Origin: Streptomyces sp. SID12488
GTDB taxonomy: Bacteria; Actinomycetota; Actinomycetes; Streptomycetales; Streptomycetaceae
DNA length: 64,000 bases
Direction of reading: 5' to 3'
Assembly: GCF_010548275.1 (NCBI RefSeq)
Contig: NZ_JAAGLT010000005.1
Coordinates: 248,001-312,000, forward strand
Below are positions 41,972-50,357 of this stretch, in pieces. How positions within the stretch are numbered: position 1 is the first letter of the stretch; the number at the start of each line of letters is the position of its first letter. The notes under the pieces are model-generated. The model saw only the letters and a list, made by a program, of their open reading frames with translations, searched no databases and was not told the DNA's origin. Both the position numbers and the translations under genes were made by a program.

Positions 41972-42343
41972 TCAGACCGCGACCAGGTCCACCACGAAGA
42001 TCAGCGTCTCGCCCGGCTTGATCGCCGGAGTGGGGCTCTGGTTGCCGTAGGCGAGGTGGGCCGGGATGGTCAGCTCGCGCCGGCCGCCGACCTTCATGCC
42101 CTGGACACCCTGGTCCCAGCCCTTGATGACCCGGCCCCCGCCCAGCGGGAACTTGAACGGGGTGCCCCGGTTCCAGCTGGCGTCGAACTCCTCGCCCGTG
42201 CTGAAGGAAACTCCCACGTAGTGGACGGTGACGTTCTGACCCGACACCGCTACGGCGCCGTCGCCCTCCCAGATGTCCTTGATCTGGAGCTCCGCCGGGG
42301 GCTCGCCACCGGGGAAGTCGATCTCGGGCTTCTCGATGCTCAC
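41972..42343 (-). CDS. FKBP-type peptidyl-prolyl isomerase, cytoplasmic
   Basis: A 123-residue single FKBP domain with VTVHYVGVSFSTGEEFDASW, GGGRVIKGWDQGVQGMKVGG and ELTIPAHLAYG, which carry the usual active-site aromatic and Asp residues. No signal peptide. The GTG start has AAGGAG at 6 nt. It catalyses cis-trans isomerisation of Xaa-Pro bonds. It follows a larger lipoprotein FKBP gene by 56 nt, so the pair may be one transcript that ends at the hairpin at 41845-41872. Confidence 0.95.
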   Translation of the reverse strand: MSIEKPEIDFPGGEPPAELQIKDIWEGDGAVAVSGQNVTVHYVGVSFSTGEEFDASWNRGTPFKFPLGGGRVIKGWDQGVQGMKVGGRRELTIPAHLAYGNQSPTPAIKPGETLIFVVDLVAV

Positions 42344-42399
42344 TTCATCACTCCTTGTTGCGTGACATGCGTCGGGAACAGTCTCACAGACCGGGTCGG

Positions 42400-43389
42400 T
42401 CAGACGGTGCCGAGGATGTCCACCACGAAGACCAGCGTGTTCTTGGCCAGCTCACTGCTCGGGCTCGCGCCGTAGCCGAGGGAGGGCGGGATCACCAGCA
42501 GCACGCGGTCGCCCACGTTCTTGCCGACGAGGCCCTTGTCCCAGCCTGTCACCACCGAGCCGGTACCGATCTGGAAGGCGGTGGCGCCACCGTGGTCCCA
42601 GGAGGAGTCGAACTTCGCCCCGTCCTCCCACTTGACCCCGGTGTACTGGGCGATGAGCCCCTGACCGGCCTCGACCTTCTTGCCGCTGCCCTTGATCAGC
42701 ACCTGCTGCTCGAGGTCCTTCGGGGCCTTGACGCCCTTGGGGACGGTGATGGTCGCCGCCTTCTGCGACGGGGCCTTCACCTCGGGCAGTCCCGCCTCGG
42801 AGGCCGCCTGCGTGCCCTCGGCCTCGGCCTTGACGTCCACGGCGTCGGCACCGACCGGGTCGATCACCCAGATCAGGACGTCCTTCGCGGCGAGGCCGGC
42901 AGAGGGGTTCAGGTTCTCGCCGAGCAGATCGCCCGCTGTGCCCTGCACCAGGATCCGGCTGCCCGGCTTCTTGCCCTTCACGGCGTTGAGGATCGACTCG
43001 GGCAGCTGCTGGCTCTGCTTTCCGACCTGTTCGACGGACTGCCGTCGAGGCGTCTTGTCACCCGCCGTCGCAGCGGTCCAGGTACCGCTGAGCGCCTGGT
43101 TGCCGCCCCACTTCTCGACGGTCCAATCGAGCCGCACGAAGTCGGAGGCCTTGATCGCGCTTCCGCTGCCCTCCGAGAGCGTCTTGGTCACGGTCTTCGC
43201 GGACGGCTTGGCGCCCTTGGGCACTGAGATCTCGGGCTCCGCCCCGACCTTCCCCTTGACCTGGGCAACGCCTTCCGCCGCATCACTGTTGTTCTTGTCG
43301 CTGTCGTCCGACCCCCCGCACGCGGCGGTGAACATCAGGGCGGGAACGGCCAGTAGCGCGGCGACGCGTCGTTTCGTGTTGTAGTTCAT
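42400..43389 (-). CDS. Two-domain FKBP-type peptidyl-prolyl isomerase lipoprotein
   Basis: A 329-residue secreted lipoprotein. The signal peptide (KRRVAALLAVPALMF) ends in the lipobox TAAC with Cys24. Two FKBP-like domains follow. The first (about 85-185) is degenerate, with FVRLDWTVEKWGGNQALSGT and no standard HYTG core. The second (about 225-329) is canonical (LIAQYTGVKWEDGAKFDSSW, VVTGWDKGLVGKNVGDRV, PPSLGYG). It probably helps fold exported proteins at the outer face of the membrane. It is just upstream of the cytoplasmic FKBP gene. Confidence 0.93.
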   Translation of the reverse strand: MNYNTKRRVAALLAVPALMFTAACGGSDDSDKNNSDAAEGVAQVKGKVGAEPEISVPKGAKPSAKTVTKTLSEGSGSAIKASDFVRLDWTVEKWGGNQALSGTWTAATAGDKTPRRQSVEQVGKQSQQLPESILNAVKGKKPGSRILVQGTAGDLLGENLNPSAGLAAKDVLIWVIDPVGADAVDVKAEAEGTQAASEAGLPEVKAPSQKAATITVPKGVKAPKDLEQQVLIKGSGKKVEAGQGLIAQYTGVKWEDGAKFDSSWDHGGATAFQIGTGSVVTGWDKGLVGKNVGDRVLLVIPPSLGYGASPSSELAKNTLVFVVDILGTV

Positions 43390-43539
43390 CAGTCCAACTG
43401 GGCTCGGGGGTGGGGGCAGTGGCCGCCACTCTACGACGAACGTGCTCCCGGGACGGATCGCCGGCGGACACGCCGTCGCCCCGGGCCGGATTCCGGCCGG
43501 GGCGACGTTGCACCGCCTGTGCGGTCCGCGCACCGCTGG

Positions 43540-43743
43540 TCAGGAAGCCGCCGCGCCGTCCGCGCAGATGACGTCCACAACGGTGTCGCCGGTCTCGCGG
43601 TAGAGAAAGTCGGGCGTGTCAGAGCAAGCGCGGTCTCAGAGGTCGACCGCCTCGTACTCGGTACCGAAGACGACCAGCGAGGCACCCTCCTCGAAGGTCT
43701 TCCCGGCCGGTGCCTCCGCTGTCTCGTACCGAACAGAAGCACC
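43540..43743 (-). pseudogene. Possible decayed small gene with an internal stop
   Basis: On the minus strand one frame reads RYETAEAPAGKTFEEGASL, then VVFGTEYEAVDL, a TGA (43636-43638), and continues in the same frame as DRACSDTPDFLYRETGDTVV and DVICADGAAAS to a second TGA (43540-43542). Both parts have the G/C third-position bias of genes here and look like protein ends, yet no start codon or ribosome site is visible. It may be a broken gene or two gene fragments. I do not recognise it. Confidence 0.3.
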
Positions 43744-43800
43744 CCGCCACCCGGCCCGCCGACAGCACACACGGTGAATCTCTCGCCCCTCGACACAGAA

Positions 43801-43842
43801 ACTCCCGGTGTCCGAGGTACGAGTACCTCGGACACCGGGAGT
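43801..43842 (-). terminator. 20-bp hairpin after pafA
   Basis: 43801-43820 is perfectly complementary to 43823-43842, leaving a nominal 2-nt loop. It lies 36 nt after the pafA stop. Confidence 0.9.
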
Positions 43843-43877
43843 CCCACACGGACGGCGCCGGACCGGTCCGCGTCAGA

Positions 43878-45239
43878 TCACATCCCGGCGATCAGCTTCT
43901 CCACCCGCTCGTCGACACTGCGGAACGGGTCCTTGCACAACACCGTGCGCTGCGCCTGGTCGTTGAGCTTCAGATGCACCCAGTCGACCGTGAAATCACG
44001 GCGCTGTTCCTGAGCCCGCCTGATGAAGTCACCGCGCAACCGCGCCCGAGTGGTCTGCGGCGGAACCGACTTGCCCTCGAAGATCTTCAGGTCGTTGCAG
44101 ATCCGCGCGGCTTGGTTCTTCCTCTCCAGCAGGTAGTAAAGACCCCGCCTGCGGTGAATGTCGTGATAGGCGAGGTCGATCTGAGCGACGCGCGGATGCG
44201 ACATCGTCATGTTGTGCTTCGCCCGGTACCGCTCGATGAGCTGGTACTTCATCACCCAGTCGATCTCGGTGCCGATCCGGTCCAGATCCTCGGCCTCGAT
44301 GGAGTCGAGCACCCGGCCCCACAGCTCCAGCACCTGTGCGACCGTGCCCGTGCGGATACCTCGCCGGTCGACGAAGTCCACGGCCTTCTCGTAGTACTCG
44401 CGCTGCACATCCAGCGCCGAGGCCTCCCGGCCGCTGGCCAGCCGCACCTTGCGGCGGCCCGTGATGTCGTGGCTGACCTCGCGGATCGCCCGGATCGGGT
44501 TCTCCAGGGTCAGGTCCCGCATCACCGTGCCCGCCTCGATCATGCGCAGCACGAGGTCGGTGGCACCGACCTTCAGAAGCATCGTCGTCTCGGACATGTT
44601 CGAGTCACCGACGATGACATGCAGCCGGCGATAGCGCTCAGCGTCGGCGTGCGGTTCGTCACGCGTGTTGATGATCGGCCGGGACCGGGTCGTCGCCGAG
44701 GAGACACCCTCCCAGATGTGCTCCGCCCGCTGACTCACGCAGTACACGGCACCGCGCGGCGTCTGCAGCACCTTGCCCGCACCGCACAGGAGCTGGCGGG
44801 TGACGAGGAACGGAATAAGGATGTCCGCGAGCCGGGAGAACTCCCCGTGCCGGGCCACCAGATAGTTCTCGTGGCAACCGTACGAGTTGCCCGCCGAGTC
44901 CGTGTTGTTCTTGAAGAGGTAGACGTCGCCCGCGATTCCTTCCTCGTGCAGGCGTCGTTCGGCATCCACCTGGAGTCCTTCGAGAATGCGCTCGCCGGCC
45001 TTGTCGTGGGTGACGAGTTCCGTCAGGTCGTCACATTCCGGTGTCGCGTATTCCGGATGTGATCCCACGTCAAGATAGAGGCGTGCGCCGTTTCGCAGAA
45101 AGACATTGCTGCTACGGCCCCATGACACGACACGGCGGAAGAGGTACCGAGCCACCTCGTCGGGAGACAGACGCCGCTGTCCCCTGAACGTACACGTGAC
45201 GCCGTACTCGTTCTCCAGCCCGAAAATGCGGCGGTCCAT
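43878..45239 (-). CDS. pafA: Pup ligase PafA
   Basis: A 453-residue carboxylate-amine ligase of the glutamine-synthetase-like fold. It opens with [11 protein letters not shown] (Mg ligand Glu9), and the catalytic Asp57 is in [16 protein letters not shown]. Other conserved segments are [18 protein letters not shown] and [20 protein letters not shown]. It lacks the Dop-loop insertion of its paralogue Dop. It joins the C-terminal glutamate of deamidated Pup to lysines of target proteins using ATP. It is about 2.5 kb from prcA, separated by an MFS/LacI pair, and has its own terminator. Confidence 0.96.
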   Translation of the reverse strand: MDRRIFGLENEYGVTCTFRGQRRLSPDEVARYLFRRVVSWGRSSNVFLRNGARLYLDVGSHPEYATPECDDLTELVTHDKAGERILEGLQVDAERRLHEEGIAGDVYLFKNNTDSAGNSYGCHENYLVARHGEFSRLADILIPFLVTRQLLCGAGKVLQTPRGAVYCVSQRAEHIWEGVSSATTRSRPIINTRDEPHADAERYRRLHVIVGDSNMSETTMLLKVGATDLVLRMIEAGTVMRDLTLENPIRAIREVSHDITGRRKVRLASGREASALDVQREYYEKAVDFVDRRGIRTGTVAQVLELWGRVLDSIEAEDLDRIGTEIDWVMKYQLIERYRAKHNMTMSHPRVAQIDLAYHDIHRRRGLYYLLERKNQAARICNDLKIFEGKSVPPQTTRARLRGDFIRRAQEQRRDFTVDWVHLKLNDQAQRTVLCKDPFRSVDERVEKLIAGM

Positions 45240-45248
45240 GACTGAACA

Positions 45249-46508
45249 TTACGCCCGATCGACCGAGCTGAAACGGGATCCGGCAGCACGGTTTGGATCA
45301 TTTTCCGATGAGACCGCAACCACCGCGCCCCCGGCGGGAGCCGCCAGCACCCGCCCGGTGACCAGCAGAACCAGCAACGACACGGCTCCGGCAACCCCCG
45401 GCACGACGAACCCCCACAGCGTTCCGCCCCACTCCACGACCGGCCCCGTGAGCCCCGTACCCAGCGACGCGCCCACGGTGAACGTCGTCACAAGCCAGGA
45501 GAATGCCTCGGTGACCGTCCCCCGCGGAGCATGCCGGTCCACCAGCACGAACACACACGCGAGAGCCGGTGCCAGGAACACCCCCGCGAGCACCATCAGC
45601 AAGGTCATCGCGACCGCACCCGGCATCAGCGTCAACGGCAGATAACACACCGCCAGAAACCCCACCAGCACCGTCAGTCGCCGCTCCGCCGGCCCACTCC
45701 ACTGCCGCGCCCCGTACACCATCCCGCCCAGCAGCGCGCCCAGCCCGACGGCCGCCATCAGCCAGCCGTACACCGTGTCACCGCCGTGGTCGTCCGCGTA
45801 CGAAATCGACGCGACCGCGATGGACCCCAGCGCGATCCCCACGAACAGGAACGCCCCCAGCATCACCAACAGCCCCGGCGACCGCAGCGCGCCCAGCCAG
45901 TGCGCCTCGCGCGGCGCCGAACGCCACTCCCGCGAAGGCGGCGACAGCGCCACGGAGAGCGCCCCCAGGACCCCGATCACGTTCAGCACGAGCAAGGCCG
46001 CCTGCGCCGACCACAGCGACGCGCACAACGTCACCAGCAACGGCCCCACGGTGAACAGGACTTCCTGCGCCACCGCGTCCATCGCGTACGCCGTGTGCAC
46101 CTGGTCCTCCTTGCCGAGGACAGAGGGCCACAGCGCCCGCAGACCGCCTTCCAGGGGAGGCGTGAAAAGCCCGGCGACCGCCACGGCCGCATACGCGAGC
46201 GGCAGCGGACCGGTGCCCGCGAACGCGAACACCGCCATGCCGAACGCCGACAGGAGCGCGCCCGACAACTGGACCCGCGGCTGCCCGTACAGGTCGACCA
46301 GCCGCCCCAGCAGCGGCTGCCCCACCGCGTTGGCCACCCCGTACGCCGCGGCGAGCCCGCCGGCGAGGCTGTACGTGCCGCCCTCGGCCCGGACGAACAG
46401 CACGATCGCTATCGCCGCCGTGGCGTTCGGCAACCGGCCCACCAGCGTGCCCACGAGCAGCCGCACCGCATGCCGTGACCTGAGGATCTCCAGGTATCCC
46501 GCCGCCAT
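45249..46508 (-). CDS. MFS transporter
   Basis: A 419-residue membrane protein with twelve hydrophobic segments and an MFS-type loop (GQPLLGRLVDLYGQPR) between helices 2 and 3. The ATG follows GGGAAGGG. It is divergent from a LacI-family gene with a symmetrical site between them, so that regulator probably controls it. Its stop is 9 nt from the pafA start, so read-through into pafA is possible. The substrate cannot be told; a sugar or drug is plausible given LacI control. Confidence 0.9.
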   Translation of the reverse strand: MAAGYLEILRSRHAVRLLVGTLVGRLPNATAAIAIVLFVRAEGGTYSLAGGLAAAYGVANAVGQPLLGRLVDLYGQPRVQLSGALLSAFGMAVFAFAGTGPLPLAYAAVAVAGLFTPPLEGGLRALWPSVLGKEDQVHTAYAMDAVAQEVLFTVGPLLVTLCASLWSAQAALLVLNVIGVLGALSVALSPPSREWRSAPREAHWLGALRSPGLLVMLGAFLFVGIALGSIAVASISYADDHGGDTVYGWLMAAVGLGALLGGMVYGARQWSGPAERRLTVLVGFLAVCYLPLTLMPGAVAMTLLMVLAGVFLAPALACVFVLVDRHAPRGTVTEAFSWLVTTFTVGASLGTGLTGPVVEWGGTLWGFVVPGVAGAVSLLVLLVTGRVLAAPAGGAVVAVSSENDPNRAAGSRFSSVDRA

Positions 46509-46543
46509 GACCAGCCCTTCCCGTCAACGGCGACGCCGGAAGT

Positions 46544-46555
46544 GTTACGTATAAC
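46544..46555. promoter_or_regulatory. Candidate LacI-type operator
   Basis: GTTACGTATAAC has matching GTTA/TAAC arms around CGTA. A related half (GTCATACGTAC) follows at about 46563. It lies between the divergent MFS and LacI genes. Confidence 0.45.
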
Positions 46556-46631
46556 GTCGCCCGTCATACGTACCATGTGCCCAGTCCGCACGTCCACACG
46601 TCCGCACATTCACCCGAAGGAGCAGGCCCCG

Positions 46632-47651
46632 GTGGCACGAGGCAGCACCCGACCCACCAGCCGTGACGTCGCCAGGGCCGCAGGCGTCTCCCAGGCCGCC
46701 GTCTCCCTCGTCCTCGGCGACAAATGGCGCGGGCGCGTCTCAGAGACCACCGCCGAACGCGTACGCACCGCCGCCCGCGAACTGGGCTACCGCCCCAACC
46801 TCGCCGCCCGCAACCTACGCCTCGGCCACACCCGCACCGTCCTCCTCGTCGTCCCCGCCCTCACCACCGAGTTCTTCGCCGGCGTCTACACCGGAGCCGC
46901 CCGCGTCGCCGCCGAACACGGCTTCGGCGTCGTCCTCTACCCCTCCCCCGAAGGCATCGGCCCCGCCCGCGACCCCTTCCACTCCGCCCGGGCCGCCCTC
47001 GTCGGCGTCCTCGCCTCCTCCATGGCCGCCGACGCCCTCACCGCCATCCGCGGCGACCAGCTGCCCCTCGTCATGCTCGACAGCGACCCCCACGGCAGCC
47101 TCGGCGCCGCCACCGTCAACCTCGACATCGCCGACGGCGTACGCCAGGTCGCCGACCACCTCCTCGACCTCGGCCACCGCCGCTTCCTCCACCTCGCCGC
47201 CGACATCCCCTCCTGGACCTTCGCCGTACGCGCCCACGAACTCGCCACACGGCTCGCCGGTGTCCCCGACACCGACCTGCGCACCATCCAGGCCCCCATC
47301 TCCTTCGAAGGCGCCCAACAGGCCGTCACAGCCGCCCTCACCGGCCCCGGCCCCCACCCCACCGCCCTCGTCTGCGACGACGACAAACTCGCCACCGGCG
47401 CCTACAAGGCCGTCCGCCGCCTCGGCCTGCGCATCCCCGACGACCTCTCCGTCACCGGCCTCGACGACCTCGCCCTCGCCACCGCCATCGACCCCGAGCT
47501 GACGACGGTCCGCCTCGACGCCGAACTCTTCGGCGAACGCGGCATGCAGGCCCTCCTCGCCGTGCTCGACGGCCGCACCCCCGCCCAGGGCGACATCCCC
47601 GTCCAACTCGTCGTACGAGGCTCCACAGCAGCGCCCCGCAGCCGCACCTGA
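46632..47651 (+). CDS. LacI-family transcriptional regulator
   Basis: A 339-residue LacI/GalR regulator starting at a GTG with AAGGAG upstream. The helix-turn-helix (about 9-30, SRDVARAAGVSQAAVSLVL) and hinge (GYRPNLAARNLR) are followed by a periplasmic-binding-protein-like core (about 60-339). It is divergent from an MFS gene and convergent with prcA across a shared terminator. Its codons use C at third positions almost without exception. It probably represses the MFS transporter; the effector is unknown. It splits the proteasome genes from pafA. Confidence 0.93.
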   Translation: MARGSTRPTSRDVARAAGVSQAAVSLVLGDKWRGRVSETTAERVRTAARELGYRPNLAARNLRLGHTRTVLLVVPALTTEFFAGVYTGAARVAAEHGFGVVLYPSPEGIGPARDPFHSARAALVGVLASSMAADALTAIRGDQLPLVMLDSDPHGSLGAATVNLDIADGVRQVADHLLDLGHRRFLHLAADIPSWTFAVRAHELATRLAGVPDTDLRTIQAPISFEGAQQAVTAALTGPGPHPTALVCDDDKLATGAYKAVRRLGLRIPDDLSVTGLDDLALATAIDPELTTVRLDAELFGERGMQALLAVLDGRTPAQGDIPVQLVVRGSTAAPRSRT

Positions 47652-47666
47652 ACCCCCGCCAACGCC

Positions 47667-47699
47667 CGCACCCCGGCTGCCAGAAGCAGCCGGGGTGCG
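47667..47699. terminator. Bidirectional hairpin between lacI and prcA
   Basis: A 14-bp perfect stem (47667-47680 with 47686-47699) with a 5-nt loop lies between two convergent stops and can serve both. Confidence 0.85.
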
Positions 47700-47743
47700 A
47701 GAAACAGAAAACAAAGGGCGGAGCACAACCGCCCGCCGGACGA

Positions 47744-48481
47744 CTACTCCTCGTCGGCGCTCTCCGCCTCCGTGGTCGCCCCGCCGGCCTCGAGCAGCCG
47801 GCCGAGCTGACGACCGACGATCCGCTTGAACTTCCGCTTCTGCGGACGCGTGCGGTCCAGCACCGCCACCTCCAGCCGCTCGGCCGGAATCTCCCGCTCG
47901 GTGCCGTTCGTGTCGCGCGACAGAGCCTGAACCGCCAACTTCAGCGCCTCGGCCAGCGACATGCCGTCCTGATGACGCTGATCCAGATAAGTGCTGATCT
48001 GCTCGGCGTTACCACCGACCGCCACCGAACCATGCTCGTCGACGATCGAACCGTCATGAGGAAGCCGGTAGATCTGATCACCGTCAGTGGTCTCACCGAC
48101 CTCCGCGACGACCAACTCCACCTCGTACGGCTTCTCCGCCGCCGAAGAGAAGATCGTGCCCAGCGTCTGCGCGTACACGTTCGCCAGACCACGGGCCGTC
48201 ACATCGGCACGGTCGTACGTGTACCCACGCATATCGGCATACCGCACACCGCCGATCCGCAGGTTCTCGTACTCGTTGTACTTACCGGCGGCCGCGAAGC
48301 CGATCCGGTCATAGATCTCGCTGAACTTGTGCAGCGCACGGGACGGGTTCTCGCCGACGAACACGATGCCATCGGCATACTGCAGCACAACCAGGCTGCG
48401 ACCACGGGCGATGCCTTTACGGGCGTACTCCGCCCGGTCGGCCATCGCCTGCTGGGGTGAGACATAGAACGGCGTCGACAC
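47744..48481 (-). CDS. prcA: 20S proteasome alpha subunit PrcA
   Basis: A 245-residue alpha-type subunit: the N-terminal [20 protein letters not shown] helix that forms the outer gate, and the core fold with [20 protein letters not shown]. No N-terminal Thr or propeptide. GTG start. The C-terminal 40 residues are charged and acidic ([11 protein letters not shown]). It assembles with PrcB into the barrel that degrades pupylated proteins unfolded by ARC/Mpa. It follows prcB by 56 nt and ends the pup/HNH/prcB/prcA unit. Confidence 0.96.
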   Translation of the reverse strand: MSTPFYVSPQQAMADRAEYARKGIARGRSLVVLQYADGIVFVGENPSRALHKFSEIYDRIGFAAAGKYNEYENLRIGGVRYADMRGYTYDRADVTARGLANVYAQTLGTIFSSAAEKPYEVELVVAEVGETTDGDQIYRLPHDGSIVDEHGSVAVGGNAEQISTYLDQRHQDGMSLAEALKLAVQALSRDTNGTEREIPAERLEVAVLDRTRPQKRKFKRIVGRQLGRLLEAGGATTEAESADEE

Positions 48482-48537
48482 CGGATTAACCGTCCCTTTC
48501 TGTCGAAGTCACTGGACCACCTGAACAGCGAGAGGTA

Positions 48538-49383
48538 CTACAGCAGTTCGGCACGCGGGCCGTCGGGCTGCTCCAGACGCCGCTCCAGAATCGAACGGGC
48601 GATCTCAGCACCCTCATCGTCCGTCAGCCTGCGGAAACCGTCCTCGGTGATCACGGTGACAATCGGGTAGATCCGACGCGCGACATCGGGACCACCGGTC
48701 GCCGAATCGTCGTCGGCCGCGTCGTACAACGCCTGAATGACCAGCGTCGTCGCATCCGCCTCACTCAGATCACGGTGGTACAGCTTCTTCATCGCACTGC
48801 GCGCGAAGATCGACCCCGACCCCGTCGCGGCATAACCGTGCTCCTCGGAACGCCCACCCGTCACGTCGTACGAGAAGATGCGCCCCTTCCCCCGGTCCAC
48901 ATCGAACCCGGCGAACAGCGGCACCACGGCAAGACCCTGCATGGCCATACCGAGGTTCGAACGAATCATGGTGGACAGCCGGTTCGCCTTGCCCTCCAGC
49001 GAGAGCTGCGCACCCTCCACCTTCTCGAAGTGCTCCAGCTCCAGCTGGAACAGCTTCACCATCTCCACGGCGAGTCCGGCGGTGCCGGCGATGCCGACAG
49101 CCGAGTACTCGTCCGCCGGGAACACCTTCTCGATGTCCCGCTGCGCGATGACGTTCCCCATGGTCGCCCGCCGGTCACCGGCGAGCACCACACCACCCGG
49201 GAAGGTGACGGCCACAATGGTCGTGCCGTGAGGCGCCTCGATCGCACCCTGGGTGGGCGGCAACTGCCGCTTGCCCGGGAGCATCTCCGGCTGATGGTCG
49301 GACAGGAAGTCCATGAAGGACGACGACCCGGGCGTCAGGAAGGCAGCCGGTAGACGCCCGGTGCTACGAGTGTTGGCTTCCAC
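48538..49383 (-). CDS. prcB: 20S proteasome beta subunit PrcB
   Basis: A 281-residue beta subunit with a 53-residue propeptide. Processing at [10 protein letters not shown] exposes Thr54, the catalytic nucleophile. The following [20 protein letters not shown] contains the conserved Asp and Lys-equivalent positions (with Arg where archaeal subunits have Lys in the GDRRAT stretch). The GTG start has AAGGAAA upstream and lies inside the last 49 nt of the HNH gene, so translation may be coupled to it. It forms the proteolytic rings of the barrel. Confidence 0.96.
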   Translation of the reverse strand: MEANTRSTGRLPAAFLTPGSSSFMDFLSDHQPEMLPGKRQLPPTQGAIEAPHGTTIVAVTFPGGVVLAGDRRATMGNVIAQRDIEKVFPADEYSAVGIAGTAGLAVEMVKLFQLELEHFEKVEGAQLSLEGKANRLSTMIRSNLGMAMQGLAVVPLFAGFDVDRGKGRIFSYDVTGGRSEEHGYAATGSGSIFARSAMKKLYHRDLSEADATTLVIQALYDAADDDSATGGPDVARRIYPIVTVITEDGFRRLTDDEGAEIARSILERRLEQPDGPRAELL

Positions 49384-49943
49384 GCGTTTCCTTCCACGTA
49401 TGTCGCAGCCCGCCTTATGACGTCGGGCCGATCCTTGAACTGCCCCAGCGCCGCGTTGCAGCTGAAGCACAGTACGCCTCGGACCCTACCCGTCTGGTGG
49501 CAGTGATCCACATGTGCGGGCGGAGCAGACAAACATATGCAGCAGACGCCACCTTGCGAGACGATCAGCTCGTCACGCTCAGCTTCAGTAAGGCCGTACT
49601 GGCGCATCAGATGGTCTTCTCGCCCCCGGGTCGCCCGGCACGCCTTGCAGCGTGTGGACAAGCCGTCCGAGGCAGTCGCATTGCGGTGCCACTCACCGTG
49701 AGGCTTGATCTCTCCGCACGTTCGGCAGAGCTTGTGTCCAGACGGGACGTCCACTCTTTCCCGCACAGACTTCCCCACGGCCTCTCGGCGGCGCCGGTAG
49801 TGCTCGGCGCTGTACTCCGCCACGCACTCGCGGCACCGCGTCTGAAGGCCATCGCGTCGATTTCCGTCCCGCGCGAAAGCAGAAGCAGACAAGCCCTTTC
49901 GGCAGCCCGCGCACCGCCGCCTGCCCGGCGTTTCGTCACCCAT
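49335..49943 (-). CDS. Recombination endonuclease VII-like HNH protein with two zinc ribbons
   Basis: A 202-residue protein. Residues 11-40 (Cys11, 14, 37, 40) and 73-102 (Cys73, 76, 99, 102) are two similar CxxC-x22-CxxC units. The C-terminal part (130-180) is a T4 endonuclease VII-like HNH domain: [20 protein letters not shown] and [13 protein letters not shown], with Asp146, His147 and Asn163 as likely active-site residues. It lies between pup and prcB and overlaps prcB by 49 nt. Codons such as ATA, TGT, TTG and GAT are far more frequent than in its neighbours, a sign of later acquisition. I recall a similar gene here in S. coelicolor. Function in the cell is unknown. Confidence 0.85.
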   Translation of the reverse strand: MGDETPGRRRCAGCRKGLSASAFARDGNRRDGLQTRCRECVAEYSAEHYRRRREAVGKSVRERVDVPSGHKLCRTCGEIKPHGEWHRNATASDGLSTRCKACRATRGREDHLMRQYGLTEAERDELIVSQGGVCCICLSAPPAHVDHCHQTGRVRGVLCFSCNAALGQFKDRPDVIRRAATYVEGNAWKPTLVAPGVYRLPS

Positions 49944-49986
49944 CCCCCGCCACCTTCATTTCGAAGGCTGACTGACCAAATACCCT

Positions 49987-50202
49987 TTACTGCCCACCTT
50001 TTTGCACAAATGAGCGAACGAAATCCTCGGCGTTCTCCTCGAGCACATCATCGATTTCGTCCAGGACCGAGTCGACATCGTCGCTCAGCTTCTCCTGGCG
50101 CTCCTTGAGGTCTTCGGATACCTGTGCCTCAGGTGCCTCCTCGACCTCCTCGGTGCTGCGCGTCGCCTTCTGCTGTCCGCCGCCGGTGTCCTTGGTCGCC
50201 AT
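49987..50202 (-). CDS. pup: Prokaryotic ubiquitin-like protein Pup
   Basis: A 71-residue Pup with an acidic, helical middle (EDLKERQEKLSDDVDSVLDE) and the C-terminus FVRSFVQKGGQ. It ends in Gln, so it must be deamidated to Glu by Dop before PafA can attach it. ATG at 50202 with GTGAGG upstream; a GTG three codons earlier is possible. It is followed by the HNH gene and then prcB, prcA. A hairpin between dop and pup indicates that pup has its own promoter. Confidence 0.97.
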   Translation of the reverse strand: MATKDTGGGQQKATRSTEEVEEAPEAQVSEDLKERQEKLSDDVDSVLDEIDDVLEENAEDFVRSFVQKGGQ

Positions 50203-50281
50203 AACCCTCACCCCGCTCGGTTCGACGTTCTTGATCAGACCCTACAAGCAGGGTCCGACATTGGCCCCGCTGTTGCTACAA

Positions 50282-50313
50282 CGTCCGGGAACCACCTCGA
50301 TGATTCCCGGACG
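50282..50313 (-). terminator. Hairpin after dop
   Basis: A 10-bp stem (50282-50291 with 50304-50313) around a 12-nt loop lies in the 155-bp gap after the dop stop and before pup. Confidence 0.7.
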
Positions 50314-50357
50314 CCACACTTTCCACCCTGCCGAGCCGCCTCGGCCCAAAGGCCCGT

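Larger units (their letters stand above)
43390..43877. other. Intergenic region, 488 bp, with gene remnant and pafA terminator
   Basis: Between the FKBP lipoprotein start and the pafA stop. It contains a coding-like remnant at 43540-43743 and the pafA terminator at 43801-43842, both listed separately. The promoter of the FKBP genes must lie in 43390-43540. Confidence 0.5.
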
